Source: an uncultured Flavobacteriales bacterium
Lineage (GTDB): Bacteria > Bacteroidota > Bacteroidia > Flavobacteriales_D > Parvicellaceae
Direction of reading: 5' to 3'
NCBI GenBank assembly: GCA_938075455.1
Contig: CALJHN010000003.1
Coordinates: forward strand, 1-64,000
Length of the DNA stretch: 64,000 nt
Of this stretch, positions 33,909 to 43,957 are shown piece by piece. How positions within the stretch are numbered: the stretch's first letter is position 1; each line of letters starts with the position of its first letter. Below the pieces are notes generated by a model. That model saw nothing but the letters and a program-made list of their open reading frames with translations. It had not been told where the DNA came from and searched no databases. Both the position numbers and the translations under genes were made by a program.

Positions 33909-34724
33909 ATGGGTAAAATTATTACAATAGCAAATCAAAAAGGCGGAGTCGGAAAAACTACCACTGCTATAAATCTAGCTGCCTGTCTTGGTGTTCTTGA
34001 TAAGAAAACATTATTAATTGATGCAGATCCTCAGGCAAATGCCACTTCAGGAGTTGGTTTTGAGACTAGAAAAATCAAAAGTGGTATTTATGACTGTATT
34101 ATTAATGGTGAAAATCCAAAAGATTTAATTCTCAGAACTAAAAGTCCAAATTTAGATATTCTACCATCCCATATTGATTTAGTTGGAGCTGAAATAGAAA
34201 TGATCAATTTAGAAGACAGAGAATTTGTTTTTCAAAATATGTTTAAGCATTTGTCTGATCAATACGATTATATTTTAATAGACTGCTCCCCTTCATTAGG
34301 ATTACTTACTTTAAATTCACTAACCCTTTCAGATAGTGTTATCATCCCTGTACAATGTGAATATTTTGCCCTTGAAGGTCTAGGTAAACTTTTAAATACC
34401 ATTAAAATAGTTCAAAGCAGGTTAAATAAATTTTTAGATATCGAAGGAATTCTATTAACTATGTACGATACTAGATTAAGACTTTCCAACCAAGTTGTTG
34501 AAGAAGTTAAAATTCATTTTCAACAATTGGTTTTCGATACTATTATCCATAGAAATACTAGACTTGGAGAAGCACCTAGCCATGGAGAAACCATAATAAT
34601 GCATGATGCAAGTAGTAAAGGAGCTATAAATTATTTAAATCTTGCAAAAGAGCTTATCCAGAAGAACCAATCACAAAGTTCAGTTAATAAAATTGAAAAT
34701 AATATAGAAGTTAATGGTTTCTAA
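33909..34724 (+). CDS. parA: ParA/Soj family chromosome partitioning ATPase
   Basis: This 271-residue ATPase (ATG at 33909, one codon after an in-frame TTG) has the deviant Walker A KGGVGKTT (10-17), IDADPQANAT, DYILIDCSPSLGLL and GEAPSHGETI near the end. It binds ATP and DNA and moves the ParB-marked origin region. parB overlaps it by 11 bases. The length and absence of an N-terminal HTH domain mark it as the chromosomal (Soj) type and not plasmid ParA. Confidence 0.96.
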   Translation: MGKIITIANQKGGVGKTTTAINLAACLGVLDKKTLLIDADPQANATSGVGFETRKIKSGIYDCIINGENPKDLILRTKSPNLDILPSHIDLVGAEIEMINLEDREFVFQNMFKHLSDQYDYILIDCSPSLGLLTLNSLTLSDSVIIPVQCEYFALEGLGKLLNTIKIVQSRLNKFLDIEGILLTMYDTRLRLSNQVVEEVKIHFQQLVFDTIIHRNTRLGEAPSHGETIIMHDASSKGAINYLNLAKELIQKNQSQSSVNKIENNIEVNGF

Positions 34725-35589
34725 AAAAAATGCTCTTGGAAAAGGTTTAGGTGCATTATTAGAAAACGCAAAGACAGATATTACCTCAAAACCAGATAGT
34801 AAAACAAATGCACAAGCTGGATTAATTTCAAGAATTAATATTGCTAGTATAACTCCTAACCCATTCCAACCAAGAATAGATTTTGAGAAAGAGTCATTAT
34901 TAGAATTAACAGATTCTATAAAAGAGCATGGAGTTATACAACCAATTACTGTAAGAAAGATAGGAAGAGATAATTTTCAAATTATATCTGGAGAAAGAAG
35001 ATACCAAGCTTGCAAAATTGCCAAAATAAATGATGTACCGTGTTATGTACGTATTGCAAACGATCAGGAAATGCTCGAGATGGCAATTGTTGAAAATATT
35101 CAAAGAAAAAATTTAAATGCAATAGAAATTGGATTGAGTTACCAAAGATTAATTGATGAATGTAGTTTAACTCACGAACAACTTAGCATAAAATTAAGTA
35201 AAAATAGATCTACAATTTCAAACTTTTTAAGATTATTAAAGCTTCCGATAGAGGTTCAAAAAGCACTTAGAGATTCTAAAATTACTATGGGGCACGCAAG
35301 AGCATTGTTAACATTTGATAATGAAACTGAAATATTAACTGCTTTTAAAAAAATTGTTTCTAAAAATCTCACTGTTAGAGATACAGAAAAAATGAATCAA
35401 AAAAAGAAGTTAAGTAAAAAAGAAAATGTAATTTTAAGTAGATATGAATTAAGAATGCAAAATAATATTTCTTTTCAATTGAAATCAGATGTAAAGATTA
35501 AGAAAAACAATAATGGAAAGGGTCAATTAGTTATCTCCTTTAAAAGTCAAGATCAATTGAATGAAATACTTGACAATTTTGATCAATGA
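34714..35589 (+). CDS. parB: ParB/Spo0J family centromere-binding protein
   Basis: This 291-residue protein has the ParB CTPase domain with ERRYQACK-type motif (ISGERRYQACKIAKI) and MAIVENIQRKNLNAIEIGLSY, an HTH domain (LTHEQLSIKLSKNRSTISNFLRLLKLP) and a C-terminal dimerisation region. It binds parS and spreads on DNA. It overlaps parA by 11 bases and the next gene by ATGA, so all three are probably translated together. No parS palindrome was found in the window. Confidence 0.96.
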   Translation: MVSKKNALGKGLGALLENAKTDITSKPDSKTNAQAGLISRINIASITPNPFQPRIDFEKESLLELTDSIKEHGVIQPITVRKIGRDNFQIISGERRYQACKIAKINDVPCYVRIANDQEMLEMAIVENIQRKNLNAIEIGLSYQRLIDECSLTHEQLSIKLSKNRSTISNFLRLLKLPIEVQKALRDSKITMGHARALLTFDNETEILTAFKKIVSKNLTVRDTEKMNQKKKLSKKENVILSRYELRMQNNISFQLKSDVKIKKNNNGKGQLVISFKSQDQLNEILDNFDQ

Positions 35590-36137
35590 TTAGAATCTGT
35601 CTATACCTGTTAATTTTTTCAAATGCTAATTATTTTGCACAATCAAATGATAGTCTAAATAATGGTAAATTTACTTATCGTTCTACCATCTTGTCTAGTA
35701 TTCTTCCGGGAAGTGGCCAAATAAATAATAACAAAATAAAACCAGTAAATTTACATAATAGATTATGGTGGAAATTACCAATAATCTACGGTGGTTTAGC
35801 TACATCTAGTTACCTTATTAAATTTAACCACCAAGAATTCCTATCAATAAAAGATGAAAGACTAAGTAGACAGAATGGTAATTCAGCATTAAATTATATT
35901 TCTTATTCAAGTGACCAACTTAAACTAATTCAAAATGAATATAGAAGATTAAGAGATTTTTCAATAATATCATTATTAGGTGTATACTTACTACAAATTA
36001 TAGATGCGAACGTGGAAGCTCAACTATTTTTATTTGACATAAGTGACAACTTAAGCTTTAAATTCAAACATTTAAATCAAAATAATTTAGTTTCAAACTA
36101 TTTGATTCCACAATTTTCTTTAAATTTTAAACTATAA
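35586..36137 (+). CDS. DUF5683 family protein
   Basis: This 183-residue protein has a signal peptide ending near YFAQS and the DUF5683 core STILSSILPGSGQINNNK followed by WWKLPIIYGGLATSSYLIKFN, then a hydrophobic segment LLGVYLLQIIDANVEAQLF. It probably resides in the outer envelope. Its ATG overlaps the parB stop. A DUF5683 gene after parAB is a recurrent arrangement in Flavobacteriia. The function is unknown. Confidence 0.88.
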   Translation: MIRICLYLLIFSNANYFAQSNDSLNNGKFTYRSTILSSILPGSGQINNNKIKPVNLHNRLWWKLPIIYGGLATSSYLIKFNHQEFLSIKDERLSRQNGNSALNYISYSSDQLKLIQNEYRRLRDFSIISLLGVYLLQIIDANVEAQLFLFDISDNLSFKFKHLNQNNLVSNYLIPQFSLNFKL

Positions 36138-36182
36138 AAATCTGATATTATTTGAAAATTTTTTTTTTAATTAATTAGTTAC

Positions 36183-37676
36183 ATGGAAAAATATGATTTG
36201 TGTATAATAGGTGCAGGACCATCTGGATATGCTGCAGCAATGAGATCGGTTGATTTTGGAAAGAAAACTCTTTTAATTGAAAAAGATAAAGTTGGTGGAG
36301 CAGGACTTTACAATGGAGCTCTTTCTTCTAAAACTATGTGGGAATTATCAGAAAAACTAAGAACGGTTAATGAACGTATTAAATCTGTCGGTGGAAAAAC
36401 CATTGATATGAGTTGGGAAGAGACTCAAAAGACATTGATGGACGCAACCTTTGATAGAAAATTTCAATACTCGTGTCATTTAAAACTTCTACAATCAAAA
36501 GCGCTTAATAATATTTTTAAATACGAGCGCGGACTTGGAACTTTCATAGATAACCACCATGTTAAAATCCAAAAATCAAACGAAGAAAATAAAACTATTT
36601 ATGCTGAAAATATTATAATTGCAACAGGAAGTAAACCAAGAACCATTCCAAATATTGATGTCGATGAAAAAATCATTATGACTAGCGATGGTGTAGATCA
36701 TATGAAAAGCTTTCCAAAATCGATGGTAATTGTAGGAGCTGGAGTTATAGGTTGTGAATATGCTACCATATTTTCAAACTTTGGTAAGACAAAAGTATAT
36801 TTAATAGATAGATCGGATAGAATACTACCATTTGAAGATTCTGATATCTCAGAAATGATTAGTAAAAATCTTAAAGAAAAAGGAGTTACTATTCACAATA
36901 AGGCACAATTAGAAAGACTAGAAGTAAAAGATGGAGAAGTAGAATATGAACTTTCCTACAAAGATGGAAAAAAAGAAGTTATAAGAGTAGAAAAAGCCCT
37001 ATTATCTGTTGGAAGAAAATTGTGTATTGATGGGTTGAAAATGGAAAATGCTGGTGTAACTCTTAGTAAAAGAGGGATTCATATAGGTGATATAAATACT
37101 CAAACTAATATTCCAAACATATATGTTGTAGGAGATGCAAGTGGACATATTTCTTTAGTAAATGTTGGAGAATTGGAAGGTAGATATGCCGTGGAGAGGA
37201 TGTTTTCTAAAAAGTATTATCCATTAAACTATAAAAATATCTGCACTATCATGTTTCTTCAGCCTGAAGTTGCTTCTGTTGGAATTAATGAGAAAACATG
37301 TATTGAAGAAAATATACCTGTGAAAGTAGTAAAGTTAGATTACTCATGTATTGCAAGAGCAATTGCAATGAGGAAGACCGAAGGTTTTTTTAAAATAATT
37401 GTAACAGACGATAAAAAAATGAAAATTTTAGGAATGAGAGCCGTCGGAGAACATGCTTCAAGTGCAATTCAAGGCGTGGGACTTCTAATGAAAATGGATA
37501 GAAATATTCATGAACTTGCAGAGATGGTACATCCTCACCCTTCCATAATTGAAGGAATTCAAGAATGTGTAAGAATGCTGTTAAACAAGTCTATTTTTAA
37601 AGCTTCAATTTTTGAAGATAAACTTTCTTGTTACAGAAGAATTGGAGAACATGTAGAAGATCTTCAAAGACTTTAA
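36183..37676 (+). CDS. FAD-dependent oxidoreductase of dihydrolipoamide dehydrogenase fold without redox cysteines
   Basis: This 497-residue flavoprotein has an FAD-binding GAGPSGYAA (10-18), an NAD-binding VGAGVIGCEYATIF segment, the VVGDASG flavin motif and a C-terminal dimerisation domain ending in HPHPSIIEGIQE, the His/Glu pair of the family. The active-site segment reads GGAGLYNGALSSK (38-50) where dihydrolipoamide dehydrogenases have GGTCLNVGCIPSK, so both cysteines are replaced (Gly41 and Ala46). A disulfide-based reaction is therefore excluded. It could act as a transhydrogenase (SthA-like) or on a quinone, but this is not settled by sequence. Confidence 0.88.
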   Translation: MEKYDLCIIGAGPSGYAAAMRSVDFGKKTLLIEKDKVGGAGLYNGALSSKTMWELSEKLRTVNERIKSVGGKTIDMSWEETQKTLMDATFDRKFQYSCHLKLLQSKALNNIFKYERGLGTFIDNHHVKIQKSNEENKTIYAENIIIATGSKPRTIPNIDVDEKIIMTSDGVDHMKSFPKSMVIVGAGVIGCEYATIFSNFGKTKVYLIDRSDRILPFEDSDISEMISKNLKEKGVTIHNKAQLERLEVKDGEVEYELSYKDGKKEVIRVEKALLSVGRKLCIDGLKMENAGVTLSKRGIHIGDINTQTNIPNIYVVGDASGHISLVNVGELEGRYAVERMFSKKYYPLNYKNICTIMFLQPEVASVGINEKTCIEENIPVKVVKLDYSCIARAIAMRKTEGFFKIIVTDDKKMKILGMRAVGEHASSAIQGVGLLMKMDRNIHELAEMVHPHPSIIEGIQECVRMLLNKSIFKASIFEDKLSCYRRIGEHVEDLQRL

Positions 37677-37710
37677 TTTTCAATTAATCATTTATTTCTA
37701 ATTTTCAATT

Positions 37711-38853
37711 TTGAAGAATATTTCATTCCTTATTATTATTTTTTCTTTAAATTTCTTCTCTTGCAAGAACAACAAAAAAAGTGTTTATATTCAGGACATA
37801 AAGTCCGAAATTATTGATTCATTAAAAATAAATTTCAAAGTTTTAGAAAATGACAAAAGAATAAAAAAAATCAATTCTTTTTTCCAAAGAAAATTTTCAA
37901 GCAATCAATTCAATGGAAATATTTTATTTGCAGAAAATGGTAATATAATTACTCAGAAAAGTTATGGATATTCTAATTTTAGAAAAAAAGAACTTCTTAC
38001 TAAAGAACATACTTTTCAGTTAGCCTCTGTTTCTAAGCCATTTACTTCTATAGCTATTTTACAACTTATAGAAAACAAAAAAATCAATTTAAAAGATACT
38101 ATTCAAAAATTCTTTCCAGAGTTTCCATACCATGGAATAACAATTCATCAGCTACTGTGTCATAGGTCTGGAATGAGTCAATACACACATTTTTGTGACG
38201 CTCCTGATAGTATTTGGCCAGATAAAAGTGTTACGATAAACAACAAAGATGTTTTAGATATTATTTCAAGAATTGTTCCACTAGTAAATTACAAACCAAA
38301 TCATAAATATTATTACTGTAATACCAATTATTTATTACTTGCTTCAATAGTAGAACAAGTATCTGGACTAAGTTTTAAGCATTATGTAAAGAAATATATT
38401 TTTAATCCCTCAGGAATGTTTAGCAGCAATATTTACGATCGTACAAATTTTGAGGATCTTGTTTTACCTTGTCAAGGTTATGAAAATAAAACTCCATGGG
38501 AGGATGTCTATTTAAATGGTGTGGTTGGCGATAAGGGAGTCTACTCTACTACAGAAGATCTACTTAAATTTGATAGGGCTCTAGAAAAAAATATTTTTAT
38601 TACAGATTCTTTAAAGAAATTAGCTTTTAGCAAGATGAATATAGATAAAAATGGCAATAAAAATTACGGATATGGATTTAGATTAAAAGAACATGAAAAA
38701 TATGGAAAAATTGTTTACCATACTGGATGGTGGAAAGGATTTAGATCTTATTTTATAAAAGTAAAAGATAAAAACCAAACGATTATAGTACTTAACAATG
38801 TTAAAAAAGGAAAATTTCTAAAGATTGATAGACTAATTGAACTAATTAATTAG
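37711..38853 (+). CDS. Serine hydrolase of the beta-lactamase/class C family, lipoprotein
   Basis: This 380-residue lipoprotein (TTG start; C18 in NFFSCKN) belongs to the class C beta-lactamase/penicillin-binding-like superfamily. It has SVSK at 106-109 (SxxK nucleophile and lysine), a YxN-like YYCNTNY and HTGWWKGF in place of KTG. Substrates of such proteins range from peptides to esters. TTG is the only start that keeps the lipoprotein signal. It ends 4 bases inside the convergent TPR gene. Confidence 0.9.
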   Translation: MKNISFLIIIFSLNFFSCKNNKKSVYIQDIKSEIIDSLKINFKVLENDKRIKKINSFFQRKFSSNQFNGNILFAENGNIITQKSYGYSNFRKKELLTKEHTFQLASVSKPFTSIAILQLIENKKINLKDTIQKFFPEFPYHGITIHQLLCHRSGMSQYTHFCDAPDSIWPDKSVTINNKDVLDIISRIVPLVNYKPNHKYYYCNTNYLLLASIVEQVSGLSFKHYVKKYIFNPSGMFSSNIYDRTNFEDLVLPCQGYENKTPWEDVYLNGVVGDKGVYSTTEDLLKFDRALEKNIFITDSLKKLAFSKMNIDKNGNKNYGYGFRLKEHEKYGKIVYHTGWWKGFRSYFIKVKDKNQTIIVLNNVKKGKFLKIDRLIELIN

Positions 38854-39899
38854 TCTAAAGAGTTAAGAGCTTTTAGAGAAGGACTGTAATTATTGTCAAT
38901 TTCAATAGCTTTATTATAAAAACTCTTGGCTTTGACTAAATCATTTTTAATCTCATAGCAGATTCCAATATTATGAATTGCTTGAATATAAAAGAAATTT
39001 AAAGAATTAGCTTTCTTATAATACTTAAGAGCTGAATCTAAAATTGAATTATTTTTTGAAACATTGTATTCTCCCAAAAAGGTATTTCCTATATTAAAAT
39101 AAGTTTCTTCAAAATTTGAATCTATTTGAACAATTAATTTAAATGCTTTTCGTGCTTCTGTATAATCCTCATTGAAGTGGTAATAAAGACCTTTATTTCT
39201 ATGGGCTTCTATACTTGAGGAATTAATTTCAATTGCAGAGTTATAATAATCAATAGCAATGTCATTTCCTGCACTTTCGGATAACATTCCCATATGAATG
39301 TAAGCATCGAAATAATTAGGATCCACTTCAATAGCAGTTTGATAGGAGGAAGAAGCTAAATTTGAATTGCCTAAAAAATGGTAAATCATACCTTTGATGA
39401 AATAGGCTTCTGCAATTCTTTTATCAATTTTCAAAACCTGATTTACCAGTTTCATAGCTTCTTCTGTTTTTTTCTCAAAAAGAAAAATTTTAGCTCTTAA
39501 TAATCTAGCTGGTATAATTTCAGGATCTTCTTTTATACAATTATCTAAATATATTTTTGATTCATCAATCAAGCTAATATCTTGATTAAAAACTGCAAGT
39601 TCGTATAGAATAGATGCTTTATGGTATTTTAAAAATGAAAGATCTGGAGTTATACTTAATGCTCTATTTATATCTTCTAAGGCAGAGGTGAAATTTCTTT
39701 TATGTTGGTGATAAAGAGCTCTTTTTAGATATACATTAGGACTCTTAGGATTGTTAATTATTTCTTTATCAATTTCATAAAGTTCATTATTCAAATTGGA
39801 ATTGACTTTGGCTGGTTCATTTTCAATCACTGGGGTCTTTAAGTTGCTGTTAGAGCTACAACCAATTATAAAAAAAGATATGAAAAGTAATTTTTTCAT
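38850..39899 (-). CDS. TPR-repeat lipoprotein
   Basis: This 349-residue lipoprotein (C14 in FFIIGCSSN) consists of about eight tetratricopeptide repeats, for example SPNVYLKRALYHQHKRNFTSALEDINRAL, IAEAYFIKGMIYHFLGNSNLASSSYQTAI and FYIQAIHNIGICYEIKNDLVKAKSFYNKA. TPR proteins in the envelope scaffold protein complexes; the partner is unknown. Its start lies within the recA terminator region. Confidence 0.93.
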   Translation of the reverse strand: MKKLLFISFFIIGCSSNSNLKTPVIENEPAKVNSNLNNELYEIDKEIINNPKSPNVYLKRALYHQHKRNFTSALEDINRALSITPDLSFLKYHKASILYELAVFNQDISLIDESKIYLDNCIKEDPEIIPARLLRAKIFLFEKKTEEAMKLVNQVLKIDKRIAEAYFIKGMIYHFLGNSNLASSSYQTAIEVDPNYFDAYIHMGMLSESAGNDIAIDYYNSAIEINSSSIEAHRNKGLYYHFNEDYTEARKAFKLIVQIDSNFEETYFNIGNTFLGEYNVSKNNSILDSALKYYKKANSLNFFYIQAIHNIGICYEIKNDLVKAKSFYNKAIEIDNNYSPSLKALNSLD

Positions 39900-39903
39900 G
39901 TTT

Positions 39904-39925
39904 AAAAAAGGGCCTAAAGGCCCTT
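39904..39925 (-). terminator. Rho-independent terminator after recA
   Basis: AAGGGCC (39908-39914) and GGCCCTT (39919-39925) form a 7-bp GC-rich stem with a 4-base TTTA loop. On the minus strand the stem is followed by TTTTTT (39909-39904). It lies just downstream of the recA stop at 39940 and overlaps the upstream region of the TPR gene. Confidence 0.9.
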
Positions 39926-39939
39926 AAATATAAATTGAA

Positions 39940-40935
39940 TCAACTATTTAATTGATCTATAATCTTATTTTCTAGCTCTTCAGAAAGTTCTGGATTATCT
40001 AAAAGTATTTCTTTAACTGCATCTCTTCCTTGTCCTAGCTTCGTATCTCCATAAGAATACCAGGAGCCAGATTTATTAATGATATTCATTTCTACACCAA
40101 GGTCAATAATCTCCCCAGTTTTGGAAATTCCCTCTCCATACATTATATCAAATTCTGCTTGCTGGAAAGGAGGAGCAACTTTATTTTTAACCACTTTTAC
40201 TCTAGTTCTATTTCCAATAATTTTATCAGCATTTTTAATTGCGCTTGATCTTCTAATATCAATTCTTACAGAGGAATAAAATTTTAGTGCATTTCCACCA
40301 GTAGTTGTTTCTGGATTACCAAACATAACACCAATTTTTTCTCTTAGCTGGTTGATAAATATACAACAAGTATTGGCCTTACTTATAGAACCGGTTAACT
40401 TCCTTAAGGCCTTCGACATTAATCTTGCTTGGAGTCCCATTTGATTGTCTCCCATCTCCCCTTCAATCTCTGCTTTTGGAGTTAAAGCAGCAACTGAATC
40501 GATTACTAAAATATCTATAGCTCCAGATCTAATTAAATTATCTGCTATTTCTAAAGCTTGCTCTCCGTTATCTGGCTGAGAAATAAGAAGATTATCAATA
40601 TCTACCCCTAGATTTTTTGCATAGAACTGATCAAAGGCATGTTCAGCATCAATAATAGCTGCAATTCCACCATTTTTTTGAGCTTCAGCAACAGCGTGAA
40701 TAGCTAAAGTCGTTTTACCAGATGATTCAGGTCCGTAAATTTCTACAACTCTTCCTTTTGGAAAACCACCCACTCCTAAAGCTCTATTTAAGGTAACAGA
40801 ACCAGTTTTTATTACTTCTAATTTTTCTACAGGTTCATCCCCCATTCTCATTACAGATCCCTTGCCATAAGACTTATCTAAACGGTCTAGAGTAACTTGT
40901 AATGCTTTTAGTTTTTCTTTATTTATTTCTTCCAT
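39940..40935 (-). CDS. recA: Recombinase RecA
   Basis: This 331-residue protein shows GPESSGKTT (Walker A), [34 protein letters not shown], the L1 and L2 DNA loops ([29 protein letters not shown]) and [22 protein letters not shown]. The C-terminal tail is short, as in many Bacteroidota. It promotes strand exchange and LexA-type cleavage. It is monocistronic with its own terminator. No SOS box could be assigned. Confidence 0.98.
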   Translation of the reverse strand: MEEINKEKLKALQVTLDRLDKSYGKGSVMRMGDEPVEKLEVIKTGSVTLNRALGVGGFPKGRVVEIYGPESSGKTTLAIHAVAEAQKNGGIAAIIDAEHAFDQFYAKNLGVDIDNLLISQPDNGEQALEIADNLIRSGAIDILVIDSVAALTPKAEIEGEMGDNQMGLQARLMSKALRKLTGSISKANTCCIFINQLREKIGVMFGNPETTTGGNALKFYSSVRIDIRRSSAIKNADKIIGNRTRVKVVKNKVAPPFQQAEFDIMYGEGISKTGEIIDLGVEMNIINKSGSWYSYGDTKLGQGRDAVKEILLDNPELSEELENKIIDQLNS

Positions 40936-40987
40936 TTTGATTTATTTTAGACTAATTTCACAATTAACTACATAAACATTTTACGTA

Positions 40988-41446
40988 CTAAACTAGAGCC
41001 TCCATAATTTGTTGAAAATGATCGTTAGTTTTAACTTTTTCAAATATTTTAACTATTTCATTATTCTCAATAACAAAGGTTTTTCTTAAGATACCATCAT
41101 ATTCTCTTCCCATAAACTTTTTGAGTCCCCAACATTGATATGCATTAATAACCGACTTATCAGTATCTGCGATTAATGAAAAAGGCAAATCATATTTATC
41201 AATAAATTTTAAATGCTTGGCTGAATTATCTGCACTTACACCAATAACTTCAAAATCATTGTTTTTTAATTCCTGGTAATTGTCTCTTAAATTACAAGCT
41301 TCTTTTGTACAACCTGGAGTATCGTCTTTTGGATAAAAATAAAGAATAAGCTTTTTACCTGAAAAATCGCTTAATTTTATTTGGTTCCCATTCTGATCTA
41401 TTCCTGAAAAATCTGGAGCTGAATCGCCTTCTTTTAATGAATTCAT
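40988..41446 (-). CDS. bcp: Thioredoxin-dependent thiol peroxidase (Bcp/PrxQ type)
   Basis: This 152-residue peroxiredoxin has the atypical two-cysteine pattern TPGCTKEACNLRD, with C46 peroxidatic and C51 resolving, five residues apart as in Bcp/PrxQ. KFIDKYDLPFSLIADTDKSV and MGREYDGILRKTFVIE fit the family. It reduces hydroperoxides at the expense of thioredoxin in the cytoplasm. It faces the divergent murQ across a 100-base gap. Confidence 0.96.
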   Translation of the reverse strand: MNSLKEGDSAPDFSGIDQNGNQIKLSDFSGKKLILYFYPKDDTPGCTKEACNLRDNYQELKNNDFEVIGVSADNSAKHLKFIDKYDLPFSLIADTDKSVINAYQCWGLKKFMGREYDGILRKTFVIENNEIVKIFEKVKTNDHFQQIMEALV

Positions 41447-41546
41447 ATTAAATTATAATTTTTCAACAAATTAGCAAATAAGGATAGATAATAGCAATAA
41501 TTGTATAACTTAATTTTTCAACAAATAAATTCTTATTTAAACAATT

Positions 41547-42356
41547 ATGGATTTTAAAAAAATAACTGAAGCAAATTCTTTGCATGAGCATCTTGAAGAA
41601 AGTTCAGTAATTGAAATTTTAAATAAAATTAATTTAGAAGATCAAAAAGTTGCTTCAGCAGTAAAACAAGTAATTGAACCAATTAAAAATTTGGTTGAGG
41701 CAATTGTCCCTAAAATGAAATTGGGCGGAAGATTGTTCTATATAGGTGCAGGAACAAGCGGAAGATTAGGAGTTGTAGATGCGAGTGAATGTCCTCCTAC
41801 ATTTGGTGTTTCTTTTGACCTTGTTGTAGGAATTATAGCTGGAGGAGATTCTGCAATAAGAAAGGCAGTAGAGTTTGCCGAAGATGATGAAAACCAAGGA
41901 TGGAAAGACTTAAAGAAATTAAATATTAAAAACAAGGATAGTGTAATTGGAATTGCTGCTTCAGGAACTACTCCCTATGTTATAGGGACTCTTAAAAAAT
42001 GTAACGAGAAGGGCATTATTACAGGTGGAATAACTTGTAATCCAGGAAGTCCCTTAGATGAAATTGCTAAACATTCTATAGTACCAATTGTTGGTCCTGA
42101 ATTTATTACCGGAAGTACTAGAATGAAATCTGGAACTGCTCAAAAACTAATATTAAATATGATTTCCACTTCAATTATGGTGAAGCTTGGGAAAGTAAAA
42201 GGAAATAAAATGGTTGATATGCAACTATCCAATAATAAACTAGTTTCCAGAGCGGAGAAAATGCTGATGGAGGAATTGAATATTGGACATGAAAAAGCTA
42301 AAAATTTAATAGAAAAATATGGAAATGTTAGAAAAGCTATTGCTTCTTATAAATAA
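41547..42356 (+). CDS. murQ: N-acetylmuramic acid 6-phosphate etherase
   Basis: This 269-residue SIS-domain enzyme cleaves the lactyl ether of MurNAc-6-phosphate, giving GlcNAc-6-phosphate and lactate during cell-wall recycling. The family signature GAGTSGRLGVVDASECPPTFG and the second-site VGPEFITGSTRMKSGTAQK are clear, as is the final NIGHEKAKNLI helix. It lies 100 bases from divergent bcp and its stop overlaps the convergent DUF4836-like gene by 10 bases. No MurP transporter or regulator is adjacent. Confidence 0.96.
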   Translation: MDFKKITEANSLHEHLEESSVIEILNKINLEDQKVASAVKQVIEPIKNLVEAIVPKMKLGGRLFYIGAGTSGRLGVVDASECPPTFGVSFDLVVGIIAGGDSAIRKAVEFAEDDENQGWKDLKKLNIKNKDSVIGIAASGTTPYVIGTLKKCNEKGIITGGITCNPGSPLDEIAKHSIVPIVGPEFITGSTRMKSGTAQKLILNMISTSIMVKLGKVKGNKMVDMQLSNNKLVSRAEKMLMEELNIGHEKAKNLIEKYGNVRKAIASYK

Positions 42357-43957
42357 TTATCTAAAGTTTTATTTTCCAGAATAGCTTCTAAAATAACTTG
42401 AATTGAATTTTTATCTTTTTGTTTTAAGCCAAACTCAACATGAAACCCATCTTTATAAGAAGTTAAGATTATATTAGATAAAGTCTGACGTAGATTTTTC
42501 TTCTCATCTATATTTTCTAAAATAGTTTTTGGGAAATAGGCCATAAGAATAGATTGAAAATCTAACTCCATATAAACTGGATTTTGAAAGTGGGATTCTT
42601 TAATTTTCAAAGAAGGTTTAGCTTCGTCTTTATGGAAAGACTCTAATAATTGTAAATTATTTGATAAGTGCAAAACATCCTTTTTATAGATTAAAAATGT
42701 ATTTTTAATCTTTAAAAATTCATCTTCTTTTAGCTCCAAATTATTTTTTCGAAAGACATCATGTAAAATTTGTTTTTCTTCAATCCCCAAACTAATACTA
42801 TATGGCATTGAAATATTTGAGTTTTCGGTAACTTCTTCTTGTTGAAAAAAATCATCGTCGTCCCAATTATCCTCACTATCCTCTACGCTTTCATTTGATG
42901 AAGGATTTTGTGTGGAATAATTTTTTTTATCCTTCTTGAAGAAGGTTGAATCTGTAGAAATTAAGGAATTTAAGGGCTTATTTAATGAGAAAGACATACT
43001 TCCGTCTAGTGCTGGAATAAGCTCTCTTAAATCCAACCTGCTTTGTTTATTTCCCATATCCCAAGTGGACTTTATTATTTGATTTAAATATTTTTCGAGA
43101 TTGTTTGGTGGTATATTTGCAAAGCCAAAGGACAATAAAGAGTCTTTATCGGATAAAAAGTTTTTATACTTCCTATTTACAGGACTAAGATTATTTTTTT
43201 TGGAGGAACTTGAGGAATATAGAGTATTGGCAACAATTTTTCCGTTTAAAAAATTAAGATCTAAAATAAAATCTTCTGTTAATAGATTTTTATTTAAATA
43301 TTTAGTGATTTTAGATTTTATAAATGGAATTTTTATAGAGTTAATAAATTCCACCACATTTGAGTTGGATATATAAAATGAATAGTCGTCGGTTTTATTT
43401 ATAAACTCAGACAAAAGTTGGTTATTGCTTTTTACGGGGTTGGATTGGAAATAAGAATTTATTTTTTCCAGGGTAAAATTCTTATCAAGTGAAAAACCTA
43501 CCAAAAAATGGGAACTATTAAAGCCAATTGTGAGATTGTACTTTTCAGAAAAACAAATTGTTGGATTTTCACCAGAAAAATCATCTACTGCTAAATAACT
43601 TTTAATACTTTCTTTAAAAATATACTTGTTGGTTATCTCTCCAATTAAAAAAACAGCTGCATTAAATTTATTTTCCTGAGAAACAATAAACAATTTTTGT
43701 GGAGAATCAATATCAAAACCTAAATAATGGCTAATAAATGAGGATTTAATAGTATTAAAAATTATTTTTTGCTCATCAGTAAGATTTTCAATTTTATCAA
43801 ATTCGGATTTCTCTAATATACTTTTGACATTTATTGAACTTGCTACCAATAATTTTTTTTCAGATAAAATAGTGTTATTGACCCAGTTTTTTTTAGCGTC
43901 ATCACAAGCAGTAAAAAATAAAAGTAGGAATAGGACAAATAAAACTCTCAAAATCAA
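42347..43957 (-). CDS. Lipoprotein of unknown function, DUF4836-like
   Basis: This 536-residue lipoprotein (C18 in FFTACDDA) resembles DUF4836-type Bacteroidota proteins in its opening KKLLVASSINVKSILEKSEFDKIENL and its repeated beta-rich halves. An acidic stretch (VEDSEDNWDDDDFFQQEE, about residues 355-375) looks like a flexible linker. I cannot name a function. It overlaps the upstream pgk gene by 4 bases, so it is likely translated from the same message. Confidence 0.75.
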   Translation of the reverse strand: MILRVLFVLFLLLFFTACDDAKKNWVNNTILSEKKLLVASSINVKSILEKSEFDKIENLTDEQKIIFNTIKSSFISHYLGFDIDSPQKLFIVSQENKFNAAVFLIGEITNKYIFKESIKSYLAVDDFSGENPTICFSEKYNLTIGFNSSHFLVGFSLDKNFTLEKINSYFQSNPVKSNNQLLSEFINKTDDYSFYISNSNVVEFINSIKIPFIKSKITKYLNKNLLTEDFILDLNFLNGKIVANTLYSSSSSKKNNLSPVNRKYKNFLSDKDSLLSFGFANIPPNNLEKYLNQIIKSTWDMGNKQSRLDLRELIPALDGSMSFSLNKPLNSLISTDSTFFKKDKKNYSTQNPSSNESVEDSEDNWDDDDFFQQEEVTENSNISMPYSISLGIEEKQILHDVFRKNNLELKEDEFLKIKNTFLIYKKDVLHLSNNLQLLESFHKDEAKPSLKIKESHFQNPVYMELDFQSILMAYFPKTILENIDEKKNLRQTLSNIILTSYKDGFHVEFGLKQKDKNSIQVILEAILENKTLDNYL

